Positions 25,669 through 34,179 of a DNA stretch of 37,516 nucleotides are shown here, in pieces. The position numbers were made by a program, and so were the translations under genes. The DNA comes from Geobacter sp. UBA2189. Lineage in GTDB: Bacteria > Desulfobacterota > Desulfuromonadia > Geobacterales > Pseudopelobacteraceae. Position 1 is the first letter of the stretch, and the number at the start of each line of letters is the position of its first letter. The notes under the pieces were generated by a model. The model saw only the letters and a program-made list of their open reading frames with translations, had not been told where the DNA came from and did no database searches. Location: positions 1-37,516 of the forward strand of contig DCVL01000053.1 of assembly GCA_002328035.1 (NCBI GenBank). The letters are read 5' to 3'.

Positions 25669-26745
25669 ATGCCAAACATCAAAAACCTTGAAGAGTTGCG
25701 TTTAGAAATTGACATGATAGATGAAAAACTTGTTGAACTTCTTAACCGCAGGGCAATTATTGCTTCTCAGGTTGGGCATCTGAAAGTCAAGCAGGACGGC
25801 GACTTTCATGTACCAAGTCGTGAACGTCAGGTTTATGAGAGGGTTGCGTCCCTGAATAAGGGACCGTTGCCTCCTGAAGCAATAAGAACAATATTCAGGG
25901 AAATTATGTCGGCTTGTCTTGCTCTTGAATCACCGCTTAAGGTTGCTTTTTTAGGACCTTTGGCCACCTTTACACATCTGGCAACGATGCAGCAGTTTGG
26001 CCTCTCTGCTCAACTGGTTCCGCAAAAATCCATCCCTACTGTTTTTGAAGAGGTTGAAAAAGGTAAGGCTCTTTACGGTGTTGTACCGGTTGAAAACTCA
26101 ACTGAGGGAATGGTTTCTCATACTCTGGATATGTTTGTGGAAAGCGATCTTAAGATCACCGCAGAGATCCTGCTTGAAGTCTCACACGATCTACTCTCCC
26201 GTACTGGTCGTATAGAGGATGTGCGTAAGGTTTATTCACATCCACAGGCGCTTGCACAATGTCGTCACTGGCTGGAAGAAAATCTGCCAAATGTCCCGCT
26301 TGTTGACGTTGCCTCAACAGCGTTAGCTGCACAGATTGTCTCTGAAGATCTCAATGCCGCTGCCATTGCAGGTTGCTCTGCAGCAGAGCATTACGGTTTA
26401 AAGGTTGTTCGCTCAAGAATTGAGGATCAGGTAAACAATTTTACCCGTTTTATTGTCGTATCAGGAAAGCTTGCAGCCCCTTCCGGTGATGATAAAACAT
26501 CCATACTCTTTTCCGTGAAGGATGAACCGGGAATACTCTACAGAATGCTGGAACCGTTTGCCAGAAGAGGAGTAAACCTTTCCAAGATAGAGTCACGTCC
26601 AGTCAAAACAAAGGCATGGGAGTACATATTCTTTCTTGATATGGTCGGTCATGTCTCCGAGCTTCCTGTTGGAGAGGCCATTGAAGAGCTGAAAAGTTTC
26701 TGCCAGTTTTTGAAGATACTCGGTTCATATCCAAAGGCACGATGA
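25669..26745 (+). CDS. pheA: Bifunctional chorismate mutase / prephenate dehydratase
   Basis: Converts chorismate to prephenate and on to phenylpyruvate for phenylalanine synthesis. The 358 residues comprise an AroQ chorismate mutase helix bundle at about 5-88 (LRLEIDMIDEKLVELLNRR, then K and R residues of the active site), a prephenate dehydratase domain at about 92-270 (FLGPLATFTHLA, PVENSTEGMV, NNFTRF with the catalytic Thr), and an ACT domain at about 278-350 with the ESRP motif that binds phenylalanine for feedback control. It lies in the order pheA-tyrA-aroA-cmk, overlapping tyrA by an ATGA junction. Confidence 0.96.
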   Translation: MPNIKNLEELRLEIDMIDEKLVELLNRRAIIASQVGHLKVKQDGDFHVPSRERQVYERVASLNKGPLPPEAIRTIFREIMSACLALESPLKVAFLGPLATFTHLATMQQFGLSAQLVPQKSIPTVFEEVEKGKALYGVVPVENSTEGMVSHTLDMFVESDLKITAEILLEVSHDLLSRTGRIEDVRKVYSHPQALAQCRHWLEENLPNVPLVDVASTALAAQIVSEDLNAAAIAGCSAAEHYGLKVVRSRIEDQVNNFTRFIVVSGKLAAPSGDDKTSILFSVKDEPGILYRMLEPFARRGVNLSKIESRPVKTKAWEYIFFLDMVGHVSELPVGEAIEELKSFCQFLKILGSYPKAR

Positions 26746-27614
26746 AAAAACCTTTAATAAATACAGTCGTAATTATCGGAGTAGGTCTTATAGGTGGCTC
26801 TTTTGCCCTTGCTCTGAAAAAGGCTGCCGCAGTGGAGCGGGTTATCGGGATTGACCTGGATTCAGAAAATCTGAATATTGCATTGAAGCTCGGGATCATT
26901 GATGAAGCTGCCAGTTCTTTTGCAGATGGATTGAGTCAGGCTAATGTAGTCTTTATTGCTGTTCCTGTATGTTCTATTCTGAATCTGGTTAAAGAAACGG
27001 TTAATTACATCCCTTCAGGTTGCATAATTACTGATGCTGGCAGCGTTAAGAGTGAATTGGTAAATGCCTGTGAATCTTTGATGCCCCCTGGTACCCACTT
27101 TGTTGGCGGTCACCCTATTGCCGGTACTGAACACTCGGGAGCCGCTGCTGCTTTTGCAACCTTGTACCAGAATAGACGTTGCATTCTGACTCCTACAGCA
27201 GCCACCGACCATGATACCCTGAATCTTGTAACTGCTCTTTGGCAGGCTACAGGAAGCAGTGTGGAGTACATGGAAAGTGTTGCGCATGATCGTGTATTTG
27301 CTGCTGTTTCTCATTTGCCCCATATGGTTGCATTTGCATTGGTACATGCAGTGAACCGATCAGCTGAGGAGGAAGAAAATATTATGGCCTTTTCTGCTGG
27401 AGGTTTTCGTGATTTTACCCGTATAGCCTCTTCTGATCCAGTAATGTGGCGTGATATTGCAATGATGAACCGTGAAGCTTTGCTTGATATGCTGGATCGC
27501 TATAATTTGGAATTCAACAATCTGAGAGACCGGATTGCCAATTCTGATGCTGATTGGCTGGAGGATTTTTTTAAAACATCCAAACGTCTGCGGGATGGAA
27601 TATCCCAGAGGTGA
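26742..27614 (+). CDS. tyrA: Prephenate (or arogenate) dehydrogenase
   Basis: NAD(P)-dependent oxidative decarboxylation in tyrosine synthesis. The 290 residues have the Rossmann motif GVGLIGGS at 13-20, the GGHPIAGTEHSG substrate segment, and HDRVFAAVSHLPH with the catalytic His. The C-terminal helical domain is present and there is no ACT domain, so feedback control through one is unlikely. Its ATG overlaps the pheA TGA by 4 bases. Substrate preference cannot be read from the sequence. Confidence 0.95.
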   Translation: MKKPLINTVVIIGVGLIGGSFALALKKAAAVERVIGIDLDSENLNIALKLGIIDEAASSFADGLSQANVVFIAVPVCSILNLVKETVNYIPSGCIITDAGSVKSELVNACESLMPPGTHFVGGHPIAGTEHSGAAAAFATLYQNRRCILTPTAATDHDTLNLVTALWQATGSSVEYMESVAHDRVFAAVSHLPHMVAFALVHAVNRSAEEEENIMAFSAGGFRDFTRIASSDPVMWRDIAMMNREALLDMLDRYNLEFNNLRDRIANSDADWLEDFFKTSKRLRDGISQR

Positions 27615-27616
27615 AC

Positions 27617-28921
27617 ATGCAAGAAAATATGCAGCCAATCACTATTAAGCCAGCCATGTCGTTGCGTGGCGAGATCGTAGTGCCTGGGGACAAATCAATA
27701 TCCCATCGTTCTATAATGCTTGGTTCTCTTGCAAACGGAACAACCACCATCGGTAATTTTCTGAGGGGTGAAGACAACTTTTCCACCATGGGGGCGTTTC
27801 GCTCAATGGGGGTTCCAATTGAGGATGATGGCAGGATAATTACGGTAAGAGGGGTAGGGCTTCATGGTCTTGAAGAGCCTGAAGATGTTCTTGATTGTGG
27901 CAATTCAGGAACGACTATCCGCCTTATGAGCGGACTACTCTCAGGGCAATCTTTCTTTTCTGTTTTAACGGGTGATAAATACCTTCGCAAGCGTCCAATG
28001 AAGAGGGTAGTAGAACCCTTAACTAAAATGGGAGCCAGAATTGCCGGACGTGGAGGTGGCACACTGGCACCTTTGGCAATAACAGGTGGTTCTTTGTCAG
28101 GTATTGACTATAATTCACCTATTGCAAGCGCCCAGGTAAAATCGGCTCTTATGCTTGCTGGTTTGTATGCTTCCGGTGAGACCAGAGTCACGGAACCCTC
28201 AATTTCTCGTGACCATTCTGAAAGGATGTTCCGTTTTTTTGGGGCAGATCTGGATATATTAGAAAAATCGGTTGTAGTCAGAGGAGGAAAAGAGCTAAAG
28301 GCACAAGATATTGTTGTCCCTGGAGACATCTCTTCTGCTGCATTCTTTATCGTTGCCGCACTCATAATGCCTGGCTCTGAACTCTTGATAAAAAATGTCG
28401 GCGTAAATCCCACTCGTACCGGAGTTATTGATATTCTCCAGGCAATGGGAGCTTCCATCATTCTGCAGGACGAACGCGAAGTTTCAGGTGAACCGGTGGC
28501 AGATATTCTGGTACGCCATTCAAGACTGAAAGGGATTGAGATAGGCGGAGATGTCGTACCCAGGGCTATAGATGAATTTCCTGCCATCTGTGTGGCAGCC
28601 TCAGTAGCGGAAGGCAGAACCGTGATAAAAGATGCAAGGGAGCTGCGTGTTAAAGAAACTGACAGGATCGCCGCAATTGCTGCCGGTCTCAGAGCCGTTG
28701 GTTCAGGTGATATTGCCGAAAATGATGATGGTATGGAGATTGAGGGTGTAGAACAACTCAAAGGAGGGACTGTGGAAAGTTTCGGAGATCACAGAATCGC
28801 TATGTCCCTTTCAATAGCAGCGTTGGCAAGTCGTGCTGAACTGCACATTGATGATGTTTCTCCTGTAACCACATCATTTCCCGGTTTTTTTGACATCTTG
28901 CAGAAGGTGGCAGTACGGTGA
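27617..28921 (+). CDS. aroA: 3-phosphoshikimate 1-carboxyvinyltransferase (EPSP synthase)
   Basis: Joins shikimate 3-phosphate and phosphoenolpyruvate, the sixth shikimate-pathway step. The 434 residues match the family: VPGDKSISHRSIML near the start with the catalytic Lys, GNSGTTIRLMSG, KRPMKRV, the RVKETDRI motif, and FGDHRIAMS. The ATG at 27617 has GAGG 5 bases upstream; a GTG at 27611 overlapping the tyrA stop is the alternative. The residue after NSGT is Thr, where the common class I motif has Ala (GNAGTA), so it may be the class II type. Confidence 0.95.
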   Translation: MQENMQPITIKPAMSLRGEIVVPGDKSISHRSIMLGSLANGTTTIGNFLRGEDNFSTMGAFRSMGVPIEDDGRIITVRGVGLHGLEEPEDVLDCGNSGTTIRLMSGLLSGQSFFSVLTGDKYLRKRPMKRVVEPLTKMGARIAGRGGGTLAPLAITGGSLSGIDYNSPIASAQVKSALMLAGLYASGETRVTEPSISRDHSERMFRFFGADLDILEKSVVVRGGKELKAQDIVVPGDISSAAFFIVAALIMPGSELLIKNVGVNPTRTGVIDILQAMGASIILQDEREVSGEPVADILVRHSRLKGIEIGGDVVPRAIDEFPAICVAASVAEGRTVIKDARELRVKETDRIAAIAAGLRAVGSGDIAENDDGMEIEGVEQLKGGTVESFGDHRIAMSLSIAALASRAELHIDDVSPVTTSFPGFFDILQKVAVR

Positions 28922-29607
28922 ATCGTGAACGAGGCATAGTAATAGCGGTTGACGGCCCTTCCGGAGCGGGTAAAAGCACAATAAGCAGGGCTCTCTCAAA
29001 GCGCTTGGGGTATCTGGAAATTGATACCGGAGCCATGTATAGAGCCATGTCCTGGCTGGCTCGTGAATCCAATCTAGATATTGATGATCCTCTGGCTGTT
29101 GAACAGTTTGCTCAAAAGGCAAGAGTTGAGCTACAGCTCGACAATGGAACCACTCGTGTAATAGCTGACGGTCAGGATGTGACCCATAAAATCAGAACTC
29201 CGGAAATATCAATGCTTACTTCAAAGATCTCGGCTCTGTCACCTGTTCGTAAGGCAATGATGACCCTTCAGCGCCAAATGGGAGCTAAAGGGGGAGTAGT
29301 CCTTGATGGCAGGGATATAGGCACTGTTGTTTTTCCTGATGCTGAACTCAAGTTTTTCCTCTCAGCCTCGGCAGAAGAACGTGGCAGACGCCGTTTTCTG
29401 GAGCTGCAGTTAAAGGGTGTTGATACCAGTCTTGAGGCTACAATAGAGAACGTAACAAAAAGGGATAGGCAGGATTCTGAAAGGGAGCTGGCTCCGTTAC
29501 GTCAGGCAGGGGACGCTATTGCGATTGATTCAACAGGGCTAAGCATCGATGAGGTAATAGCTCAAATGGAGAAGCTTTATTACAAAAGGATCTCTGAAAA
29601 GGATTGA
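28918..29607 (+). CDS. cmk: Cytidylate kinase
   Basis: Phosphorylates CMP and dCMP with ATP. The 229 residues have the P-loop GPSGAGKST at 13-21, the EIDTGAMYRA substrate segment, DGRDIGTVVFPDA and the Arg-rich lid (SAEERGRRR). The start is a GTG that overlaps the aroA TGA as GTGA, so translation is coupled. The aroA-cmk-ispH-rpsA order is common in related bacteria. Confidence 0.96.
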   Translation: MNRERGIVIAVDGPSGAGKSTISRALSKRLGYLEIDTGAMYRAMSWLARESNLDIDDPLAVEQFAQKARVELQLDNGTTRVIADGQDVTHKIRTPEISMLTSKISALSPVRKAMMTLQRQMGAKGGVVLDGRDIGTVVFPDAELKFFLSASAEERGRRRFLELQLKGVDTSLEATIENVTKRDRQDSERELAPLRQAGDAIAIDSTGLSIDEVIAQMEKLYYKRISEKD

Positions 29608-29613
29608 TATAAT

Positions 29614-30459
29614 ATGAAGGTTAAGCTTGCAAAGCATGCCGGCTTCTGTTTTGGAGTCAAAAGAGCAACCCAGATGGCTTTTGAGGCTGCCGGCAAAGGC
29701 AAAAAAACATTTACTCTTGGCCCAATCATACATTCTCCACAGGTAGTCCACAAGCTTGAAGAGATGGGTGTCGGAGTAGTCAAGGATCTCCATGGAGTAA
29801 CCAAAGGCACTGTAATCATCCGTTCTCATGGAGTTTCTTCCAGTGAGATGGAAGAAGCTTATCGTAAAAAACTGGATGTTGTTGATGCCACTTGCCCATT
29901 TGTCAAAAAGGCGCAGGACTACGTCAAATACCTTTCTGACGAGGAATATGATGTGCTTGTTGTAGGGGATGCCGATCATCCTGAAGTCCAGGGTATTGTC
30001 TCATATGGAAGCAAGGAAAAGATCTACGTTGTTGCATCAGGCGAGCAAGTCAGCCAACTACCCAAAATGGGTAAAATAGGGGTGTTGGCGCAAACCACCC
30101 AATCTTTCGAAAACCTTAAAAGCGTTGTTACTGCATGCCTGAGACGCGGAGGTGAGGTTCGTGTATTTAACACCATCTGTGATGCGACTGCCGTACGTCA
30201 GCAGGAAGCGACAGAAATTGCACACAATGTTGACTGTATGGTCGTGATTGGCGGTTACAACAGCGCCAATACCCGTCGTCTTGCAGAAATTTGCAGGGAG
30301 ATTCAGCCAAAAACATATCATATTGAAACCGCTTCGGAGATAGATTGTTCATGGTTTCAGGATGTTGAAACGGTCGGGGTTACAGCTGGTGCTTCAACTC
30401 CGAAATGGATAATTGATGAAGTTATGGCTCGTATACAGAAGGTAAACAATTCGGATTGA
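29614..30459 (+). CDS. ispH: 4-hydroxy-3-methylbut-2-enyl diphosphate reductase
   Basis: The last enzyme of the MEP isoprenoid pathway, an iron-sulfur protein giving IPP and DMAPP. The 281 residues carry the three cluster cysteines Cys12 (GFCFG), Cys94 (DATCPFV) and Cys189 (NTICDAT), the His-bearing IIHSPQVV and RSHGV segments, and the TTQS and GASTPKWII motifs. AAAGGA inside the end of cmk serves as ribosome site, 6 bases between genes. Confidence 0.97.
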   Translation: MKVKLAKHAGFCFGVKRATQMAFEAAGKGKKTFTLGPIIHSPQVVHKLEEMGVGVVKDLHGVTKGTVIIRSHGVSSSEMEEAYRKKLDVVDATCPFVKKAQDYVKYLSDEEYDVLVVGDADHPEVQGIVSYGSKEKIYVVASGEQVSQLPKMGKIGVLAQTTQSFENLKSVVTACLRRGGEVRVFNTICDATAVRQQEATEIAHNVDCMVVIGGYNSANTRRLAEICREIQPKTYHIETASEIDCSWFQDVETVGVTAGASTPKWIIDEVMARIQKVNNSD

Positions 30460-30552
30460 AATATTGCTTAAATTGTGTAAAAATAGTCAACTCGCATTTG
30501 TTATCGGTTGGCGGTGGCAGGTGGCGAAAATCAACCAGGGGGTATGGGTCTC

Positions 30553-32277
30553 ATGACTGAAGTTAAACGTCTCAACGTAGATAATGATGAAATGGACGTT
30601 GAGCACCAAAGCAACGAATTTGCAGAACTTTTCAGTGCTAGTCTGAAAGAGCAGCAGGAAAGGCCTGAACGCGATAAAATACTTGAAGGGACTGTTGTCC
30701 GTGTGGATCCGGATACTGTTCTGGTTGATGTTGGGCGCAAGTCTGAAGGTTTCGTTCCTATAAATGAATTCAGAGATGCTGATGGAAATGTTTCTGTGTC
30801 TGTTGGAGACAAGATAAAGGTGGTTTCCAGTCGCGATGGTGGAAACAAGTTTTCCAAGAAGCGTGCTGATCAGATGGCTGCTTGGGAAACAATCCATGAA
30901 GCTGGCGGTGAAGGCGCAATACTTGAAGGTACTATAATTGCGAAAACTAATGGTGGTTTCACTGTAGCAATAGGAGGCATAAATGCTTTTCTGCCTGCAT
31001 CTCAGGTCGATACCCGTCCTTCCGGCAATGGAGACGGTTATATAGGTCTTGCTGGCCAGTTCAAGGTAATAAGCCTGAATCAGAAACGTGGCAATATTGT
31101 CCTTTCCCGCAGGGTTCTTCTGGAAGAAGAGAGAGCGGAATCAAGGAAATCTACTCTTGAAAAACTTGCTGAAGGAGAGATAGTTTCCGGTCTGATAAAA
31201 AACCTTACCGAATATGGTGCCTTTGTTGATCTCGGAGGTGTTGACGGACTCCTTCATGTAACTGATATCTCCTGGGGACGTGTCGGAAAGCCTGCAGATG
31301 TGCTCAAGCCGGGTCAGGAAGTAAATGTAAAGATACTTAAGTTTGATCGTGAAAAAGGTAAGGTTTCGGTAGGTATTAAACAGACACAGCCTGATCCATG
31401 GCAGGATATTTCAAACCGTTATCCTGAAGGAACAAGACTTTCAGGCAAGGTTGTAAGTCTTATGGATTACGGTGCGTTTGTTGAGCTGGAGCCTGGCATT
31501 GAAGGACTGGTGCACGTTTCGGAGATGTCATGGACCAAAAGGGTTCGCAAGGCAGCCGACATGTTAAATATTGGAGATATTGTTGATGTTGTAGTTTTGG
31601 GGATTGATCTTCAAAATCGCAAGATCTCTCTGGGGCTAAAACAGGTATCGGACAATCCATGGCAATCCATTTCTGACAGGTACCCTGTTGGCACAAAACT
31701 GGAAGGTCAGATAAAGAACATGACCGATTTTGGTATGTTCATAGGTATAGAAGAAGGTATTGACGGTCTGGTTCATGTCTCGGATATTTCATGGACAAAA
31801 CGTGTAAAGCACCCTGGCGATGTTTACAGTAAGGGGGAACTTGTCCAGGCCGTTGTGCTTAAGGTGGATCCACAGAACGAACGTGTCTCACTTGGCATCA
31901 AGCAGTTGACCCCTGATCCATGGTCGTTGGTGCCGCAAAAGTATTCACCAGGTACCAGACTGTTTGGCAAGGTTGCATCAACCACTGATTTTGGTGTCTT
32001 TGTTGAGATTGAAGAGGGAATAGAAGGACTTATCCACGTTTCAGAACTTTCTCGTGAAAAGATACCATCTGCCAAGGATTTTGCCGCTGTTGGTGATTCT
32101 ATTGAAGCAGTTGTTTTAAATGTCGATTCTCGCGAGAGGCGAATCTCCCTTTCTGTAAAATCTCTTGCGGCGGCTACAGAGAAGGCCGAATTTGAGTCTT
32201 ATCTTGGTGGTGGTCAGGGAGAGGCAACTTCAAATCTCGGTGATTTACTGAAAAGCCAGATGGATAGAAATCGCTAA
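30553..32277 (+). CDS. rpsA: 30S ribosomal protein S1
   Basis: S1 binds mRNA on the 30S subunit and helps unfold structured leaders. The 574-residue protein has six S1 (OB-fold) repeats: the first two are divergent (about 40-105 and 125-190), the last four are close copies that each start near GxxLxGxV and end in LVHVSEMSW-type strands. The start is set at 30553 (MTEVKRL) by the AGGGGGT at about 30536; GTG 30508 and ATG 30544 are in-frame alternatives. The 93-base gap before it may hold its own promoter. Followed by a terminator. Confidence 0.95.
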   Translation: MTEVKRLNVDNDEMDVEHQSNEFAELFSASLKEQQERPERDKILEGTVVRVDPDTVLVDVGRKSEGFVPINEFRDADGNVSVSVGDKIKVVSSRDGGNKFSKKRADQMAAWETIHEAGGEGAILEGTIIAKTNGGFTVAIGGINAFLPASQVDTRPSGNGDGYIGLAGQFKVISLNQKRGNIVLSRRVLLEEERAESRKSTLEKLAEGEIVSGLIKNLTEYGAFVDLGGVDGLLHVTDISWGRVGKPADVLKPGQEVNVKILKFDREKGKVSVGIKQTQPDPWQDISNRYPEGTRLSGKVVSLMDYGAFVELEPGIEGLVHVSEMSWTKRVRKAADMLNIGDIVDVVVLGIDLQNRKISLGLKQVSDNPWQSISDRYPVGTKLEGQIKNMTDFGMFIGIEEGIDGLVHVSDISWTKRVKHPGDVYSKGELVQAVVLKVDPQNERVSLGIKQLTPDPWSLVPQKYSPGTRLFGKVASTTDFGVFVEIEEGIEGLIHVSELSREKIPSAKDFAAVGDSIEAVVLNVDSRERRISLSVKSLAAATEKAEFESYLGGGQGEATSNLGDLLKSQMDRNR

Positions 32278-32302
32278 TTATCAAGACTCTATCGCCGTTT
32301 TA

Positions 32303-32350
32303 AAAAGGGGGGATGGTTCCAGAAGGGGCTGTACCCCCTTTTGTTTTTTG
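32303..32350 (+). terminator. Rho-independent terminator after rpsA
   Basis: AAAAGGGGG (32303-32311) pairs with CCCCCTTTT (32334-32342), followed by GTTTTTT. It lies 25 bases past rpsA. Confidence 0.85.
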
Positions 32351-32374
32351 TAACTTTCCTTTATAGAGGTAACC

Positions 32375-33316
32375 GTGAGTAATACTGATACTGCCAAACC
32401 TGTAATCAGGCTATTTGAATCTCTTTGCAAAGAGCATCTTCATGGCAAGGATAATGTAGTTCATCTTGTCTTGATTGCACTGCTTTCCGCAGGGCATATT
32501 CTTATTGAAGATCTTCCAGGCCTAGGCAAGACAACCATAGCCCTTGCCATTGCACGGATTACCGGACTTTCTTTTGGAAGGATACAGTGCACCAGCGATC
32601 TTCTGCCATCCGATATTACAGGCCTTTCAGTATTCAACCGTGAATCAGGACATTTCAACTTTAACCCAGGGCCAATCTTTAACAACATTGTCCTGCTGGA
32701 TGAGATTAACAGAGCCATGCCCAGGACTCAGAGTGCAATGTTGGAGGCGATGGAGGAACGCCGGGTAACAATTGAAGGTATAACCCACCAGTTACCTCAG
32801 CCTTTTATGGTTTTCGCCACGCAAAATCCATCTGATCAGAGTGGAACATTTCTGTTGCCTGAATCACAACTAGATCGCTTCCTAATATGCACAGACATAG
32901 GTTATCCACCTGAAATGCTTGAAAGGAACATTATTTCTACTGGTGGAATAAGGGAACGTATAGAAGAAATATCACCACTCATAAATATTTCAGAGATTAT
33001 GCAGGCCAGATTAACAGTAGAAAAAGATGTTTATCTTTCGGATAAAGTTGTTGGATATATACATAAGGTTGTGATGGCTACCCGCAAGCATCCGCTTATA
33101 CAGATTGGATTATCCACCAGGGCAGCTATAAATCTGGCTCAGGCTGCACGTGCGGAGGCATTTCTTGCCGGAAGAGATTACGTTGCGCCTGATGATGTCA
33201 AGAAGATCGCCTCAGCGGTATGCAGCCATAGACTAATTGCAAGGGCAGGGCAGAGCGCTGACAGAAAGGGACTCTTACGGGAGATAATAGACGTCATACC
33301 ACTTCCTTTGGCCTGA
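32375..33316 (+). CDS. MoxR-family AAA+ ATPase
   Basis: MoxR ATPases act as chaperones or assembly factors, generally encoded beside DUF58 and transglutaminase genes as here. The 313 residues have Walker A in EDLPGLGKTT (45-54), Walker B LLDEINRA (Asp109/Glu110), the FATQNPSDQSGTFLLPESQLDRF sensor 1 region, and the C-terminal helical lid with STRAAINLAQAARAEA. The start is a GTG preceded by GAGGT. Its TGA overlaps the CTG proposed as start of the next gene. Confidence 0.94.
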   Translation: MSNTDTAKPVIRLFESLCKEHLHGKDNVVHLVLIALLSAGHILIEDLPGLGKTTIALAIARITGLSFGRIQCTSDLLPSDITGLSVFNRESGHFNFNPGPIFNNIVLLDEINRAMPRTQSAMLEAMEERRVTIEGITHQLPQPFMVFATQNPSDQSGTFLLPESQLDRFLICTDIGYPPEMLERNIISTGGIRERIEEISPLINISEIMQARLTVEKDVYLSDKVVGYIHKVVMATRKHPLIQIGLSTRAAINLAQAARAEAFLAGRDYVAPDDVKKIASAVCSHRLIARAGQSADRKGLLREIIDVIPLPLA

Positions 33317-34179
33317 AAGTAAGCAAAGCAGGAACACTTTACATAACAATAACTATCCTGCTGGGGTTTTCAGCCGTAAACACAGGGAATAATCTTCTGT
33401 TTCTTGTCGTATCCGGTCTACTTGCTTTTATGACTACCACCGGTTATGCCGGAATGATTAATATAAAAGGTGTTATTCCTGAGCTTTTACCGCCTGATGA
33501 GCTGTTTGCCGAAACACCTGGGCACTTCAGACTATTAGTCGAAAATAAAAACAGATACATCCCTTCATTTTTAATAAAAATTGAGTCATTTACTGCTAAA
33601 AGCACCATTATACCTTTTATTCCTGCCTCGCATACCGTTGAGAGTTCAGTTGAAATCACCTTTAATAATCGCGGGAAAAATAAAATTGGCAGGATTAGAG
33701 TCAGTTCGCCATTTCCTGTAAATTTCTTTACCCGTTACTGGGATTTCGACTTTGATACATCCTGTATTGTTTACCCAAAATTGATACCAGCAGTGTCCCT
33801 ATCAGATAATGAAGGGATAGAAAAAACCGGAGATACCTCTCGTAAAATACGGGGGCAGGATGGAGAATTAGAAGGTATAAGAGAGTATTCAGGTTCTGAA
33901 CAGCTCCGTTACATTCATTGGAAGCTTTATGCTCGTAGCGATGAACTTCTGGTAAAGGAGTTTGGCAGTCAATCAATGATGCCTCTTGTAATTAAGCTGG
34001 AAGATCTGCCTGGAGTAAACTATGAAGAAAAGATATCCAGAGCGGCATTTCTTGTCAAACAGATTATAATGAATCAGCCAGTGGGGCTTATGCTTCCAGA
34101 TAGAAATATACCTCCAGATATTGGAGGCCGACACTGCGCAGTGCTACTTACAGAGCTTGCTCTTTATGATTACCGCTAG
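33313..34179 (+). CDS. DUF58-domain membrane-associated protein
   Basis: DUF58 proteins pair with MoxR and are thought to be their clients or partners; their molecular role is not settled. The first canonical start in frame is ATG 33430, giving 249 residues, but the open frame upstream encodes LKVSKAGTLYITITILLG followed by FSAVNTGNNLLFLVVSGLL, the two N-terminal membrane helices typical of DUF58 proteins. I therefore extend to CTG 33313, which overlaps the moxR stop as CTGA, like an ATGA coupling (288 residues). The conserved DUF58 signature is GLREYSGSEQLRYIHWKLYARSD (here IREYSGSEQLRYIHWKL), residues about 195-215. There is a 14-base overlap with the next gene. Confidence 0.85.
   Translation: MKVSKAGTLYITITILLGFSAVNTGNNLLFLVVSGLLAFMTTTGYAGMINIKGVIPELLPPDELFAETPGHFRLLVENKNRYIPSFLIKIESFTAKSTIIPFIPASHTVESSVEITFNNRGKNKIGRIRVSSPFPVNFFTRYWDFDFDTSCIVYPKLIPAVSLSDNEGIEKTGDTSRKIRGQDGELEGIREYSGSEQLRYIHWKLYARSDELLVKEFGSQSMMPLVIKLEDLPGVNYEEKISRAAFLVKQIIMNQPVGLMLPDRNIPPDIGGRHCAVLLTELALYDYR

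Noticed and set aside
28108..28761. 217-residue minus-strand frame inside aroA
   Set aside because: Long but fully antisense to a well-conserved gene, Ser/Ile-rich, and without any recognisable domain.
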